Counted from the stretch's first letter, positions 49,635 to 58,547 are shown. The stretch: 64,000 bases of DNA from an uncultured Lachnospiraceae bacterium (GCA_949949005.1 CATLHM010000005.1:62001-126000); one strand, 5' to 3'. Translations and numbers: made by a program. Notes: generated by a model from the sequence alone, not told the origin.

Positions 49635-49691
49635 AGATTGGGAAACATAAATATAACAGTTCAGCTTTCAGCCGAACTGTTACACATAATC
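49622..49691. repeat. Cassette-flanking direct repeat, right copy
   Basis: 70 bases. On the minus strand the stem AACAGTTCGGCT/AGCTGAACTGTT (49655-49681) is twelve pairs long with a GAA loop. Lies five bases after the glycosyltransferase stop codon. Confidence 0.85.
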
Positions 49692-49696
49692 AAACC

Positions 49697-50851
49697 TCAA
49701 CGCACCTTTTCAAGAAACTCTCTCCCTGCCCTAACTCCCCCACACTGCTTAAAACCTTTAGAAATCTCCTTCGCCGCCTCCTTATATCTACTGTCTGCCA
49801 AAATTTTTCTCGCAGCCCCAAGTATCTCTTCCTTCCCGCCTGCCGCCAGCCTTATTCCTGCCCCAAGCTCCTCCGCCCGCTTTGCCACCGCACCCTGCTC
49901 CGGCGTCTGGGGAAAGCAGATCAGCGGGACTTCATAGTATAAAGCCTCCGACGCCGAATTCATCCCACAATGGGTGAGAAACACATCCGCCTTTGACAGC
50001 ACTGCCATCTGATCGACGAAGCCGTATACCTGAATATTCTCCGGCAAATCCATATCCTCCTTTTCGCTTGCCCCCAGAGCTATGACGACCTGATAATCGG
50101 TATTTCTAAATGCCTCCACACAGCTTCTGTAAAAATCTTTCCTCTTCATCACGGTTCCCATGGAAATATAAATCAGCTTTTCCCTGGTCTTTTCGATCTC
50201 ACTCTCTATGGGACGGATAGAGGGGCCGATAAAACAGTACCTGTGGGAAAAGGTGTCCGCACAGGGCTGAAACTCCTTAGAGGTATAGACAATGGTATTC
50301 GTTTCATTGTCATTCTGGACAATATCCAGGATGCCCTTAACCGGATAGCCCTTTTCCTGTAATTTCCTGATGTGCTTTTTGATCTTGGGCATGGCAAGGA
50401 GCATCTTTAATAATTCAAAAACTCCATGCTTCATATATTTTGAGGAATATTGATTAAATGCAAAGGTCGTAGTGGATGACACGTAAGGAATCCCATACTT
50501 CATTGCCGTGAGCTTCCCCCAGTATGCCACCGAATCAGACACGATCAGGTCAGGCCCAAGCCGCGCCACCTTCTCTGCCACCATCTCGTCCAGGGCCAGC
50601 GTTGACTTCACCAAAAGCTCCGTGGCAAAGGCCATATCCTTACCCACTCTCTCTCCGTTCTCCTTGTCCTCCATCTCAAAATCATAGGAATTACAGGAAA
50701 CGAACGTTGCCCCTGCTCGTTCGATCTTCTCCCGGAATTCCTCAAAAGAAAAATACGTAACCTCATGTCCGGCCTGGGTCAGCTCTCTTACCAGACCCAA
50801 TGTCGGGTTTGTGTGTCCATGGGCCGGTATGCAAAACCATGCTATTTTCAT
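49697..50851 (-). CDS. Macrolide-type glycosyltransferase (GT1)
   Basis: About 384 residues of the GT-B fold. N-terminal MKIAWFCIPAHGHTNPTLGL, the acceptor-domain LIVSDSVAYWGK, and the sugar-nucleotide site VFLTHCGMNSASEALYYEVPLICFPQTPEQ (read in parts, about 275-305). The family (MGT) glycosylates macrolides or other hydrophobic acceptors using UDP-sugars and can inactivate antibiotics. ATG at 50851 follows GGAGG at eight bases; the GTG at 50860 is less likely. A TetR regulator gene lies 58 bases upstream in the same direction. Confidence 0.9.
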   Translation of the reverse strand: MKIAWFCIPAHGHTNPTLGLVRELTQAGHEVTYFSFEEFREKIERAGATFVSCNSYDFEMEDKENGERVGKDMAFATELLVKSTLALDEMVAEKVARLGPDLIVSDSVAYWGKLTAMKYGIPYVSSTTTFAFNQYSSKYMKHGVFELLKMLLAMPKIKKHIRKLQEKGYPVKGILDIVQNDNETNTIVYTSKEFQPCADTFSHRYCFIGPSIRPIESEIEKTREKLIYISMGTVMKRKDFYRSCVEAFRNTDYQVVIALGASEKEDMDLPENIQVYGFVDQMAVLSKADVFLTHCGMNSASEALYYEVPLICFPQTPEQGAVAKRAEELGAGIRLAAGGKEEILGAARKILADSRYKEAAKEISKGFKQCGGVRAGREFLEKVR

Positions 50852-50909
50852 CTCTGCCACCTCCTTGTCTTTCCTTCCTGCCGTCTCTCCGCCCGGGAAA
50901 AATCACCCT

Positions 50910-51497
50910 TTATCTTTTCTCCCCGTCCGGGGAAAAACCGCCTCTTCCATATCGGGCTTTCATTCCCTCATATCCATCCGTCATCACCCTGCTGATAAAC
51001 TCTTCGTCCAGCTCCAGATAAGAGGTTGCCAGCATGGTGGCTATGCCGTGAACATAAATCCACATCTCAAGGTGGAAGAAATAAGCATCCTCCTCGCTAA
51101 GACCTAAGTTTTGCCGGATGATTTCCAGTAATGGGCGTATTTCCTCTTTATTCTCGCCCACCCTTTCGCCTGAACGGTCACGCATGAAAAGCAGCTTAAA
51201 GAGCTCCTTTTCCTCCTTCGCAAAACGGATGTAGGCCATACCGCTCGCCTTATAGGGCGGGTATTTCCCCTCTGCCATGTCCTTTCTCAGATAGCTTTGG
51301 TAAAGCTCGTTTGCCGCCTTCATAACCTCCTGCTGAACCTCCTCCATATTTTTAAAAAGCCCGAAAATGGGCCGGGAGGAAGACCCCAGCTCCGTCCCCA
51401 GGGCTCTGGCGGTCAGGGCGGATAAGCCCCCTTTTCTTGTCAGCTCCACCGCGGCGGCGATGACCTGTTCTCTTGTAAACATGAATTTTCTCGGCAT
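50910..51497 (-). CDS. TetR-family transcriptional regulator
   Basis: About 195 residues. Helix-turn-helix: FTREQVIAAAVELTRKGGLS, then ALTARALGTELGSSSRPIFG (about 27-47). The C-terminal ligand domain (TetR_C-like, with FKLLFMRD) would bind the inducer. ATG at 51497 with GAGGT eight bases upstream (MPRKFMF) is favoured over two upstream ATGs. Likely to repress itself and the glycosyltransferase through the palindrome at 51520-51545. Confidence 0.9.
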   Translation of the reverse strand: MPRKFMFTREQVIAAAVELTRKGGLSALTARALGTELGSSSRPIFGLFKNMEEVQQEVMKAANELYQSYLRKDMAEGKYPPYKASGMAYIRFAKEEKELFKLLFMRDRSGERVGENKEEIRPLLEIIRQNLGLSEEDAYFFHLEMWIYVHGIATMLATSYLELDEEFISRVMTDGYEGMKARYGRGGFSPDGEKR

Positions 51498-51519
51498 GGG
51501 ATTGTACCTCATTTTAACA

Positions 51520-51545
51520 AAACATATGTAGTGCAACATCTGTTT
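51520..51545 (-). promoter_or_regulatory. Palindromic TetR operator
   Basis: AAACA.ATGT-6-ACAT.TGTTT, symmetrical apart from two positions. It covers the expected transcription start below the promoter at 51550-51578. Confidence 0.6.
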
Positions 51546-51549
51546 TATT

Positions 51550-51578
51550 ATTTTACTCTTTTAGAACGGGAAAGTCAA
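51550..51578 (-). promoter_or_regulatory. Promoter of TetR/glycosyltransferase operon
   Basis: TTGACT (51573-51578), 17-base spacer, TAAAAT (51550-51555). Confidence 0.7.
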
Positions 51579-51683
51579 GGATCTTGCCGCTTGTGAAAAT
51601 AAATTCGCCATTCGCTTATAAAATTCACCAAAGATCAAAAAATAATAAAAAAATACAAGTTTTTGGACAGCGCTCCGAAAAGC

Positions 51684-51712
51684 TTGATGATTTCTTTTAT
51701 TTGGAGTATACT
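51684..51712 (+). promoter_or_regulatory. Promoter of AAA/DUF4143 ATPase gene
   Basis: TTGATG (51684-51689), 17-base spacer, TATACT (51707-51712) upstream of the ATG at 51743. Confidence 0.6.
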
Positions 51713-51742
51713 AATTGTACACATAAAAAGGATGGTATCATT

Positions 51743-52948
51743 ATGGTAATTCAACGCAAAGAATATTTGGACAAATTGATCGCCTTTAAGGATAAACAAC
51801 TCATTAAGGTTGTAACCGGTATCCGTAGATGTGGGAAATCTACCTTGCTGGAAATCTATCAAAATTGGCTATTGGATCAAGGGATCGATGAAAGGCAGAT
51901 CATTTCTATAAACTTTGAGGATATTGATTTTGAGGAATTGACAGATTATAGAAAGCTATATGAATATTTAAAAAAAAGGCTTGTTGCCGGAAAGGTAACC
52001 TATATTTTCCTGGATGAAATCCAGCATGTTGAGGATTTCCCGAAAGTCGTAGATAGCCTGTATATTAAGAAAAATGTAGACATTTATATTACCGGCTCCA
52101 ATGCCTATATGCTTTCCAGTGAGATTGCAACATTGATTTCCGGGCGGTATGTGCAGATTGAAATGCTTCCTTTCTCTTTTAAAGAATACATGGAGAGCAC
52201 AGGGAGTATGACAGACCGGGGAGTCAAATACACAGAATATCTGGAAAACAGTTCTTTTCCGTATACGCTGGAATTGAAGGGACAGCCAGATGAGCTCCGA
52301 AATTATCTCGAAGGTTTATATCATACGATTGTCGTAAAGGATATCGTAAACAGAAAAAAGATTACAGACACGATGATGCTGAAAAGTGTCCTCCGGTTCG
52401 TATTTGACAATATCGGCAATCAGCTGTCTTCCAAGAAGATCGCAGACACGATGACTTCAGACGGAAGAAAAATTGATTCAAAGACTGTGGAAAAATATCT
52501 GGAAGCATTGGCGGAAAGCTATATCATCTATCAGGCCAAGCGGTACAATATTAAGGGTAAGCAATACTTAAAGACATTGGATAAATATTATGTGGTTGAT
52601 ATTGGACTACGTTATATGCTTCTGGGGTCAAGGCAAATGGATGCTGGGCATATTCTGGAAAATGTTGTTTATTTGGAATTGATCCGCCGGGGATATGATG
52701 TGTATGTAGGGAAAATAGGTTCGTTTGAAGTTGATTTTGTTGCACAGAACGGTAAAGGGCTCCAATACTTTCAGGTTGCACTTTCTGTGCGCAGCGAAAA
52801 GACGCTGGAGCGAGAACTGAGGCCACTTATGGCAATACGTGATCATTACGCAAAGATAATATTGACGTTAGATGATGATCCGGAAGTACAGTATGACGGA
52901 ATCCGGCGAATCAATGCCAGAGACTGGCTTCTTGGGTTGACAGATTAA
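51743..52948 (+). CDS. AAA ATPase with DUF4143 domain
   Basis: About 401 residues. Walker A VTGIRRCGKSTLLE (about 22-35), Walker-B-like YIFLDEIQHVEDFPKVVDSL (about 86-105), then TGSNAYMLSSEIATLISGRY (about 118-137). C-terminal DUF4143 half with GHILENVVYLELIRRGYDVYVG and EVDFVA (PD-(D/E)XK-like core about 330). ATG at 51743 preceded by AAAGGATGG; the longer frame from 51584 covers the promoter. A common solitary ATPase-nuclease-like family with unclear role. Lower GC than flanks, consistent with transfer. Confidence 0.88.
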   Translation: MVIQRKEYLDKLIAFKDKQLIKVVTGIRRCGKSTLLEIYQNWLLDQGIDERQIISINFEDIDFEELTDYRKLYEYLKKRLVAGKVTYIFLDEIQHVEDFPKVVDSLYIKKNVDIYITGSNAYMLSSEIATLISGRYVQIEMLPFSFKEYMESTGSMTDRGVKYTEYLENSSFPYTLELKGQPDELRNYLEGLYHTIVVKDIVNRKKITDTMMLKSVLRFVFDNIGNQLSSKKIADTMTSDGRKIDSKTVEKYLEALAESYIIYQAKRYNIKGKQYLKTLDKYYVVDIGLRYMLLGSRQMDAGHILENVVYLELIRRGYDVYVGKIGSFEVDFVAQNGKGLQYFQVALSVRSEKTLERELRPLMAIRDHYAKIILTLDDDPEVQYDGIRRINARDWLLGLTD

Positions 52949-52952
52949 GCGA

Positions 52953-52991
52953 AAACAACGGATGCCAGGCTTCGCCAGCCATCCTTATGTT
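52953..52991. repeat. 39-bp dispersed repeat, copy 2
   Basis: One mismatch to 21409-21447. It follows the ATPase stop codon and may serve as a transcript end. Confidence 0.8.
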
Positions 52992-53050
52992 TCAATAAAA
53001 CCGCCGTGCTATGATAAATGCACCGCTGCTCTAAAAAGGCTGATTTACAA

Positions 53051-54211
53051 ATGAAAGGATATTCCAAACCTATGAGAAATAAAAAAGACAACGTGGTCAT
53101 TGCGTTTATGAAAAAAGAAACCGTGCTCTGCGCCGCTGCTGCCCTGGCAGTTATCTCCATGTTTGCGGTGCCGCCGGATCAAGAATATGGGACCTATTTG
53201 GACTATCGGGTGTTGGCGCTGCTGTTTTGCTTAATGCTGGTGATCGCAGGCCTGCAGAGCATCGGCCTGTTCCGGTACCTGGGACTCGGGCTTCTTAAAA
53301 AAACCAAAAATACCTTGCAGCTTGGCTTTGCCCTGGTGGCTTTATGCTTTTTTTGCAGTATGCTTATCACCAATGACGTGGCACTGATCACCTTCGTCCC
53401 CTTTGCCGTTATGGCGCTGACCATGGCAAAGGAGCAGGAGCTTCTCATCCCCATAGTGGCCCTGCAGACCGTAGCCGCCAATCTGGGCAGTATGCTCACC
53501 CCCATCGGCAATCCCCAGAACCTGTATCTCTACACGGCCTTTGACCTGTCTATGGGAACCTTTCTGGGATATATGCTGCCGCTCACCCTTCTTTCCCTGT
53601 TGCTGCTTGCCGCAGCCCTCTTTCTTCTGGGAAAAAAGCCTCTGGCTCCCCAAAGCCTTGAAAGCGCCGATACCCCTGACGGGAAAAAGCTGGCAGTCTA
53701 CGGACTGCTCTTCCTGGTCTGCCTGGCCTGCGTGCTCCGCCTGATCCCCTGGCCCGTGATGCTCTTTGTCCTGATTTTGGCGGTCATTCTCACAGACAAA
53801 AAGCTGTTTGGGTCGGTGGACTATTTTCTGCTCCTGACCTTCGTGTGCTTTTTCCTTTTCATCGGAAACGCAGGGCGGATTCCCGCGGTTTCCGCCCTGA
53901 TCAAAGCTTTGCTTGACGAAAGAGAGCTCCCCGCAGGCGTAATACTCAGCCAGGTCATCAGCAATGTGCCCGCCGCTATTTTGCTTTCCGGATTTACAGA
54001 CAAATCCCGGGCCCTTCTCTACGGCGTCAACATCGGCGGACTGGGCACACTGATCGCCTCCCTTGCCAGCGTGATCTCCTACCGCCTCTATGGCAACAGC
54101 CCCGCCGCCCGAAAGGGAGCTTATCTGAAAACCTTCACCGTGTACAATTTGGTTTTCCTTGCCATCCTTTATGTGGCCGCCATGCTGCTTTTAGGAACTG
54201 TCGATAAATAA
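53051..54211 (+). CDS. SLC13/ArsB-superfamily anion permease
   Basis: About 386 residues with ten or eleven membrane segments. The two conserved loops are SMLITNDVALITFVPFAV (about 102-119) and ANLGSMLTPIGNPQNLYLY (about 146-164), the Asn-Asp and T-P-x-G-N-P-x-N signatures of NhaD/ArsB/SLC13-type carriers; a second half-loop is QVISNVPAAILLSG. Probable substrates are dicarboxylates, citrate or sulfate; not decidable. Starts at 53051 and 53072 both have poor spacing. The stop codon lies inside the left arm of the MITE-like element. Confidence 0.85.
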   Translation: MKGYSKPMRNKKDNVVIAFMKKETVLCAAAALAVISMFAVPPDQEYGTYLDYRVLALLFCLMLVIAGLQSIGLFRYLGLGLLKKTKNTLQLGFALVALCFFCSMLITNDVALITFVPFAVMALTMAKEQELLIPIVALQTVAANLGSMLTPIGNPQNLYLYTAFDLSMGTFLGYMLPLTLLSLLLLAAALFLLGKKPLAPQSLESADTPDGKKLAVYGLLFLVCLACVLRLIPWPVMLFVLILAVILTDKKLFGSVDYFLLLTFVCFFLFIGNAGRIPAVSALIKALLDERELPAGVILSQVISNVPAAILLSGFTDKSRALLYGVNIGGLGTLIASLASVISYRLYGNSPAARKGAYLKTFTVYNLVFLAILYVAAMLLLGTVDK

Positions 54212-54348
54212 CTTATGCAAATGGCGCAGCATAAATTTTCATATGCAAGGCGGAGGAATGAGGCGTACTGGGGTACGCCGATTGACGACAACGCAGTATA
54301 TGGAAATTTAGGCAAGTCAGATGCACAAGTTATTTTCGGACAGTTCCT
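54193..54348. mobile_element. MITE-like 156-bp inverted-repeat element
   Basis: Ends AGGAACTGTC and its complement GACAGTTCCT match exactly, and inner arms continue as imperfect inverted repeats (AAATAACTT.TGCA, TAAATTT.CATAT) to about 45 bases. A central GCGTAC-TGGG-GTACGC hairpin (54263-54278) fills the middle. No transposase. Both flanking convergent genes end at or within it. Confidence 0.7.
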
Positions 54349-55016
54349 TAGCGCACTGACGGCCAGAAAGCATTGCATGAAAGAGTTGCATAAATCCCCG
54401 CCGTGACTTGCACCAAAATGCTCTCTTTTATCTTTAAAATTTCCAACTCAATATGGCCTTGGGGAAAATCCCTGAGCTGCCACTCATACTGATACGGCAA
54501 AGCTGCCGCGTCCTTGTCCGAGAGATCCGGTATCTCGAAGGGATTCTCCTGGATATTTTCGTTGGCGTTAAGATCTTCGGCAAGAACCGCTACGGCCTGC
54601 TTGACTTTGTCCTCTTCCCCCTCGTTAAAATCCCACACATATCCCGCCCGGAACAATCCCTCCCCGCCAAAGGCAAACGCGACCTCCGCCTCGCCGGAGA
54701 TTCCTCCGATCTCATAGGTTATCAGCGGGGTAAAGGTGGTGATGCCCGTCTTACCGGAATAGGAATAACGGTACTCGTCAAAGGTTTCGCTCTCCGGATC
54801 AAGAATGTCAGCCCCCTCTACCTTTGAGAGGAAATCCTCCTTGCTCATGTTCCAGGCAAAATCCCTGTTCGGAACGAAAACATCGTCCTCAAACAGCAAA
54901 TCCGTAAATTTCGATACCTTTTCCCTTTTGCCCTCAGATTGATTGGAATTGCCGCATCCATACAGCAAGACCATGACGCTGACGGTAATGAGCCAAAAGC
55001 TTATTCTTCCTTTCAT
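54348..55016 (-). CDS. Putative lipoprotein of unknown function
   Basis: 222 residues. Signal with lipobox LLYGC (Cys about 21). A charged Lys-Arg stretch then a beta-rich region (YSYSGKTGITTFTPLITYEIGG). I do not recognise the family. The stop codon TAA at 54348-54350 falls at the very end of the MITE-like element. It follows the ABC gene pair by 13 bases on the same strand and so may be an accessory or immunity-type lipoprotein for them; inference only. Confidence 0.7.
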   Translation of the reverse strand: MKGRISFWLITVSVMVLLYGCGNSNQSEGKREKVSKFTDLLFEDDVFVPNRDFAWNMSKEDFLSKVEGADILDPESETFDEYRYSYSGKTGITTFTPLITYEIGGISGEAEVAFAFGGEGLFRAGYVWDFNEGEEDKVKQAVAVLAEDLNANENIQENPFEIPDLSDKDAAALPYQYEWQLRDFPQGHIELEILKIKESILVQVTAGIYATLSCNAFWPSVR

Positions 55017-55029
55017 AAAGAAGTCCCCC

Positions 55030-56769
55030 TCACCCGTTTTGATTGATTTTCCTCATGTCAAAGCTGACTACCTCCTCATTCAGGTTGTTCAAACCCCTCT
55101 CATGGGTCACCAGCAGAATAAACTGTTCCCAGCGCCTTTTTTCCAGAACCTCCAGCAGCCTCCCCCGCTTATCCACATCCAGGGAGGCAAAGGCCTCGTC
55201 CAGAATGAGCATCTTCCTGCCCGAGAGCAGGGCCCGCAGGTTTACGATCTGCTGCCTCTGTCCGCCGGAGAGGGTACGGCCTCCCGCCTCGATCACCGTG
55301 TCGATTCCCTCCGGCAGAGCGCGGATAAAGTCTCCCGCCCCCAGCTCCTGGGCCAGAGCCATACATTCCTCCCGGCTTATCTGCGTCCGGCCAAACACGA
55401 TATTCTCATAGATACTCATGTGGAACAGCTCCGGCTCCGCAGGATTGTAGACACACCAGGGCACGGTGCCGCCCTCCCGCGCCTCTCCGTCCACCAAACG
55501 CTTCAGGTGCAGCTCATAGGGCTCCTGCCTTTCCTCTTCTCCTGCTTCCTGCGCTTTCTCCGACTCTCGGCCCACATTCCCATACAGGCCGCACAGAATC
55601 TTGCACAGCGTAGTCTTCCCGCTTCCGCTCTCCCCGATCAGGGCTCCCATCTCTCCCTTTTTCAGCTCCAGTTCCAGCCCCTTTAGTATTTCTGCCTCCG
55701 GCCCATAAGAGAAGGAAACCTCCTTTACAGCAACGGCCCTTTCCGGCTCCGGCAGCTTTCCGGGCTCCGGCGGCGCCTCGATCTCCAGAATCCCACCGAT
55801 CCTCTCCCATGCGGCGATCCCCACGGCCACCTGTCCCATCCACCGGAAAACCACCTCTGCCGGCATGATCACCTGGCGCACCAGCACGATAAACACCAGA
55901 ATATCCCCCCAGCTCGCCTCTCCACGGATGCCCTTGTAGCCCATCAGAAGGATGGTGGCATAGAGCACAAAACTGCTGGTCAGGTTGTAGGCCGAAAGCC
56001 GTCCCGTGTCGATCAGCTCCGACTTGTAGAGCGCCTCGTTGTACGCCTTTTTCTTTTCCCCCAATAACGTCTGAATGAAACCCTCCGCCCGGTAGGCCTT
56101 GACTGTACACATCCCTTTACAGGAAGTCAGAACCGTCTCCGCAACCTCCCCGGCCGCATCCCGGGAACGCTTCCGGTAAACCTTCTGTCTGGTCAAAATC
56201 TGCTGGTTCACGAAAGCCATAAACAGGGTAAAACCTGCGATAATAAAGGCCGGAGCCGGACTGATAATCAGCATATATACAAAGGTGGACACAAACAGCA
56301 TCACATTCAGCTCTATTCTGGAAAAAATAGAGTAGACCATATCCGCCCCCTGCTGGACATCCCCCCGAATCACCGCCTGCAACTGGCCTGTTTTCTGCTT
56401 CTCGTACTCGCTCCACGGAATGCGGCAGAGATGGCGCACCAACTGACAGCGGGTCTGCAAGGCCAGCTTTTCCGTCAGCGTCACGCAGAGCATGGAGCCT
56501 GCATACCGCATCACATAGGAGGAGCAGGCTACCGCCGCCCCCAAAAAGGCAAGGCCCAATGCCTCGGAAAGCGGGGCTCTCGCCTGCAGATGCTCCACAA
56601 TATCCGAGATAAAGGAAGCGCTGTAGGTTCGCACCACCGCAAACCCTGCCAAAAGAAGGCTAGCCAGAGCCAGTACCAGCCATTCCTTTTTCAAAAAATC
56701 CAGGAAGAGGGTCACGGATGTCCGCCGCCCTGCCTTTAGCGGCGTTTTCTTCTGATCATTCTTACTCAT
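55030..56769 (-). CDS. ABC exporter half-transporter, pair B partner 2
   Basis: 579 residues, membrane domain then ATPase. Walker A GESGSGKTT (about 379-387), signature LSGGQRQQ, Walker B MLILDEAFASLD. Between Walker A and the Q-loop is an extra acidic stretch (about 398-430, with EAGEEERQEP), unlike the other three ABC proteins. Starts at 56769 with an ATGA overlap to the stop of its partner, so the two are coupled. Substrate unknown. Confidence 0.87.
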   Translation of the reverse strand: MSKNDQKKTPLKAGRRTSVTLFLDFLKKEWLVLALASLLLAGFAVVRTYSASFISDIVEHLQARAPLSEALGLAFLGAAVACSSYVMRYAGSMLCVTLTEKLALQTRCQLVRHLCRIPWSEYEKQKTGQLQAVIRGDVQQGADMVYSIFSRIELNVMLFVSTFVYMLIISPAPAFIIAGFTLFMAFVNQQILTRQKVYRKRSRDAAGEVAETVLTSCKGMCTVKAYRAEGFIQTLLGEKKKAYNEALYKSELIDTGRLSAYNLTSSFVLYATILLMGYKGIRGEASWGDILVFIVLVRQVIMPAEVVFRWMGQVAVGIAAWERIGGILEIEAPPEPGKLPEPERAVAVKEVSFSYGPEAEILKGLELELKKGEMGALIGESGSGKTTLCKILCGLYGNVGRESEKAQEAGEEERQEPYELHLKRLVDGEAREGGTVPWCVYNPAEPELFHMSIYENIVFGRTQISREECMALAQELGAGDFIRALPEGIDTVIEAGGRTLSGGQRQQIVNLRALLSGRKMLILDEAFASLDVDKRGRLLEVLEKRRWEQFILLVTHERGLNNLNEEVVSFDMRKINQNG

Positions 56770-58547
56770 CCTTCATTCCTCCTTCCGCTGCCGGTCTGGG
56801 CTTCTTCCATTGCCAGCCCCTCGCTTTCCTCTCTCGCAACCTTTTCGTTTTCCTCTGCCGCAACCTGCCCTTGGGCTTTTTCACGCTGGGCTTTTTCACG
56901 CCGGGCTTCCTCCACCGTGACCTGCCCGCCTTCCACCGTAATCCGTTTATTCCATGCCAGAGAGCAGTCCCCATGGGCCACCAGGATAATGGTACTGTTG
57001 GCAAACTCCTCCTGCAAAAGCCGGTAAATGTTCTCCGCATTCTGGGGGTCAATGTTGGCCGTGATCTCATCCCCTAACAGGAAAATCTCCCCGTCTCCCC
57101 CTCTCCTTAAGGCTCTGGCGATATTCACCCTCTGCTTCTCCCCCTGGGAAAGGTGGGAGGCCTCCCTCTCGAGACGGTCCTCCATCCGCAGCTTTCTCAG
57201 CGCCTCCCTGCACGCCTCACGGTCAGGCTCCCCACTCAGTTCGATGTTCCTGGGCACATCACAGTGGAACAGGTCGTTCTCCTGGGCGATGAGCCGGTAT
57301 TTCTCAGAAAGAGCCTTAAGGGAAAGCTCCGCCGTGGGTACGCTGCCATACAGGATCCTCCCCCTGTCCGGGCGGTACTGGCCGCTGAGCAGGTACAGCA
57401 GCGTGGATTTCCCTTCCCCGTTCGGCCCCTGCAGCAGTACCCGATCCCCCGGCTCCACCACAAAGGAGACATCCCGCAGGATTTCCCGGGAGCTTCCATC
57501 CTTCCTTTTATAGGAAAAAGACACATTTTCCACCCGTATCTCCCCAGGCCTTAAAGCTTCTTCCTCCTGCGGGGACATGGCACGTCCCCCTTCCAGCTCC
57601 GTCTCATCATAAAGCCACCCCAGGGCGTCTATGGCGCTCAGCGCCGTATTCTTCTCCACCAGCGTACTCATGAAAGTGTTGATTCCTTTTACAAAATAAT
57701 CCATGGCAATGGGATAAGCCAGGAAAAGGCCGAAATCAATCATTCCCCGGTAATACAGGATTCCCCCAATCCCATAGACCAGCACATACTCCGCGAACTT
57801 AAGGGAGCACCAGACAAACTCGCTCTGCCCGCTCCCCCACACCATCTTCCTGATACGGCTTTTGCAGGTCTCCTTTTCCTTCCCCAAAAGCTTTTCATTA
57901 AAGTAATCTTGCTCCCTGTAGGTGCGCACCGTGAGCATGTGAGAGAGAAGCTCTACCAAAAAGCCGTTGTTTTCCTTCACCACCTGGTTACAGGTATCCG
58001 CAACCCGCCTGGTCTGTCTCTCCGCAATGGTCAGAAGCAGCCGCAGGATGATATTAAAGGCCACCACCACCAACGTCAGCGGGATGCTCAGATAACACAT
58101 GTAGAGCGTACACACCAGAAGGACTGCCGCGCTGGAACAGGTATCAAAAAAGCAGTATACAGAGCCCTGCACTGCGGAATCCGCGTGGTCGGTGATTGCC
58201 GTCAGGTAATCCGGGATCTCGTTTCTCTGGAAACGCTTCCTCTGGAACCTCATGACCCTCTCCATCAGCCCGCTCTGGACGTTTTGAAGGGTTATGTTCA
58301 AAAAAGAGACCATCCGCAGTTTGATCAGGGCCTCCACCAGAAGGGTGCCTGCCGTCACGAAAACCGCAAAGCCCACCACCAGCTTAAGCATGTCCCAATC
58401 ACCGGCCCCCACCGCGTCCATGGCCCTGTTTAGCACCTCCGGCTGGGCCACCTGAAACAGGGCCTGCAGGGCATACAGCAGGAGCAGGAGCGCGATCCTG
58501 CCCCCGGCAGCCCGGTCTGAATTTATGAGCCCAAATATCTTTTTCAT
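56766..58547 (-). CDS. ABC exporter half-transporter, pair B partner 1
   Basis: 593 residues, membrane domain then ATPase. Walker A GPNGEGKST (about 384-392), signature HLSQGEKQR, where SQG replaces SGG, and Walker B EIFLLGDEITANID. The C-terminal tail from about 545 is a low-complexity Glu/Lys/Ala/Arg stretch (EARREKAQREKAQ). ATG at 58547 with AAGGAGG seven bases upstream. Heterodimer with 55030-56769 is inferred from the four-base overlap and degenerate motifs. Confidence 0.87.
   Translation of the reverse strand: MKKIFGLINSDRAAGGRIALLLLLYALQALFQVAQPEVLNRAMDAVGAGDWDMLKLVVGFAVFVTAGTLLVEALIKLRMVSFLNITLQNVQSGLMERVMRFQRKRFQRNEIPDYLTAITDHADSAVQGSVYCFFDTCSSAAVLLVCTLYMCYLSIPLTLVVVAFNIILRLLLTIAERQTRRVADTCNQVVKENNGFLVELLSHMLTVRTYREQDYFNEKLLGKEKETCKSRIRKMVWGSGQSEFVWCSLKFAEYVLVYGIGGILYYRGMIDFGLFLAYPIAMDYFVKGINTFMSTLVEKNTALSAIDALGWLYDETELEGGRAMSPQEEEALRPGEIRVENVSFSYKRKDGSSREILRDVSFVVEPGDRVLLQGPNGEGKSTLLYLLSGQYRPDRGRILYGSVPTAELSLKALSEKYRLIAQENDLFHCDVPRNIELSGEPDREACREALRKLRMEDRLEREASHLSQGEKQRVNIARALRRGGDGEIFLLGDEITANIDPQNAENIYRLLQEEFANSTIILVAHGDCSLAWNKRITVEGGQVTVEEARREKAQREKAQGQVAAEENEKVAREESEGLAMEEAQTGSGRRNEG

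Noticed and set aside
54215-54406. 63-aa plus-strand protein
   Set aside because: It lies entirely in the palindromic element and has no ribosome site or homologue-like pattern.
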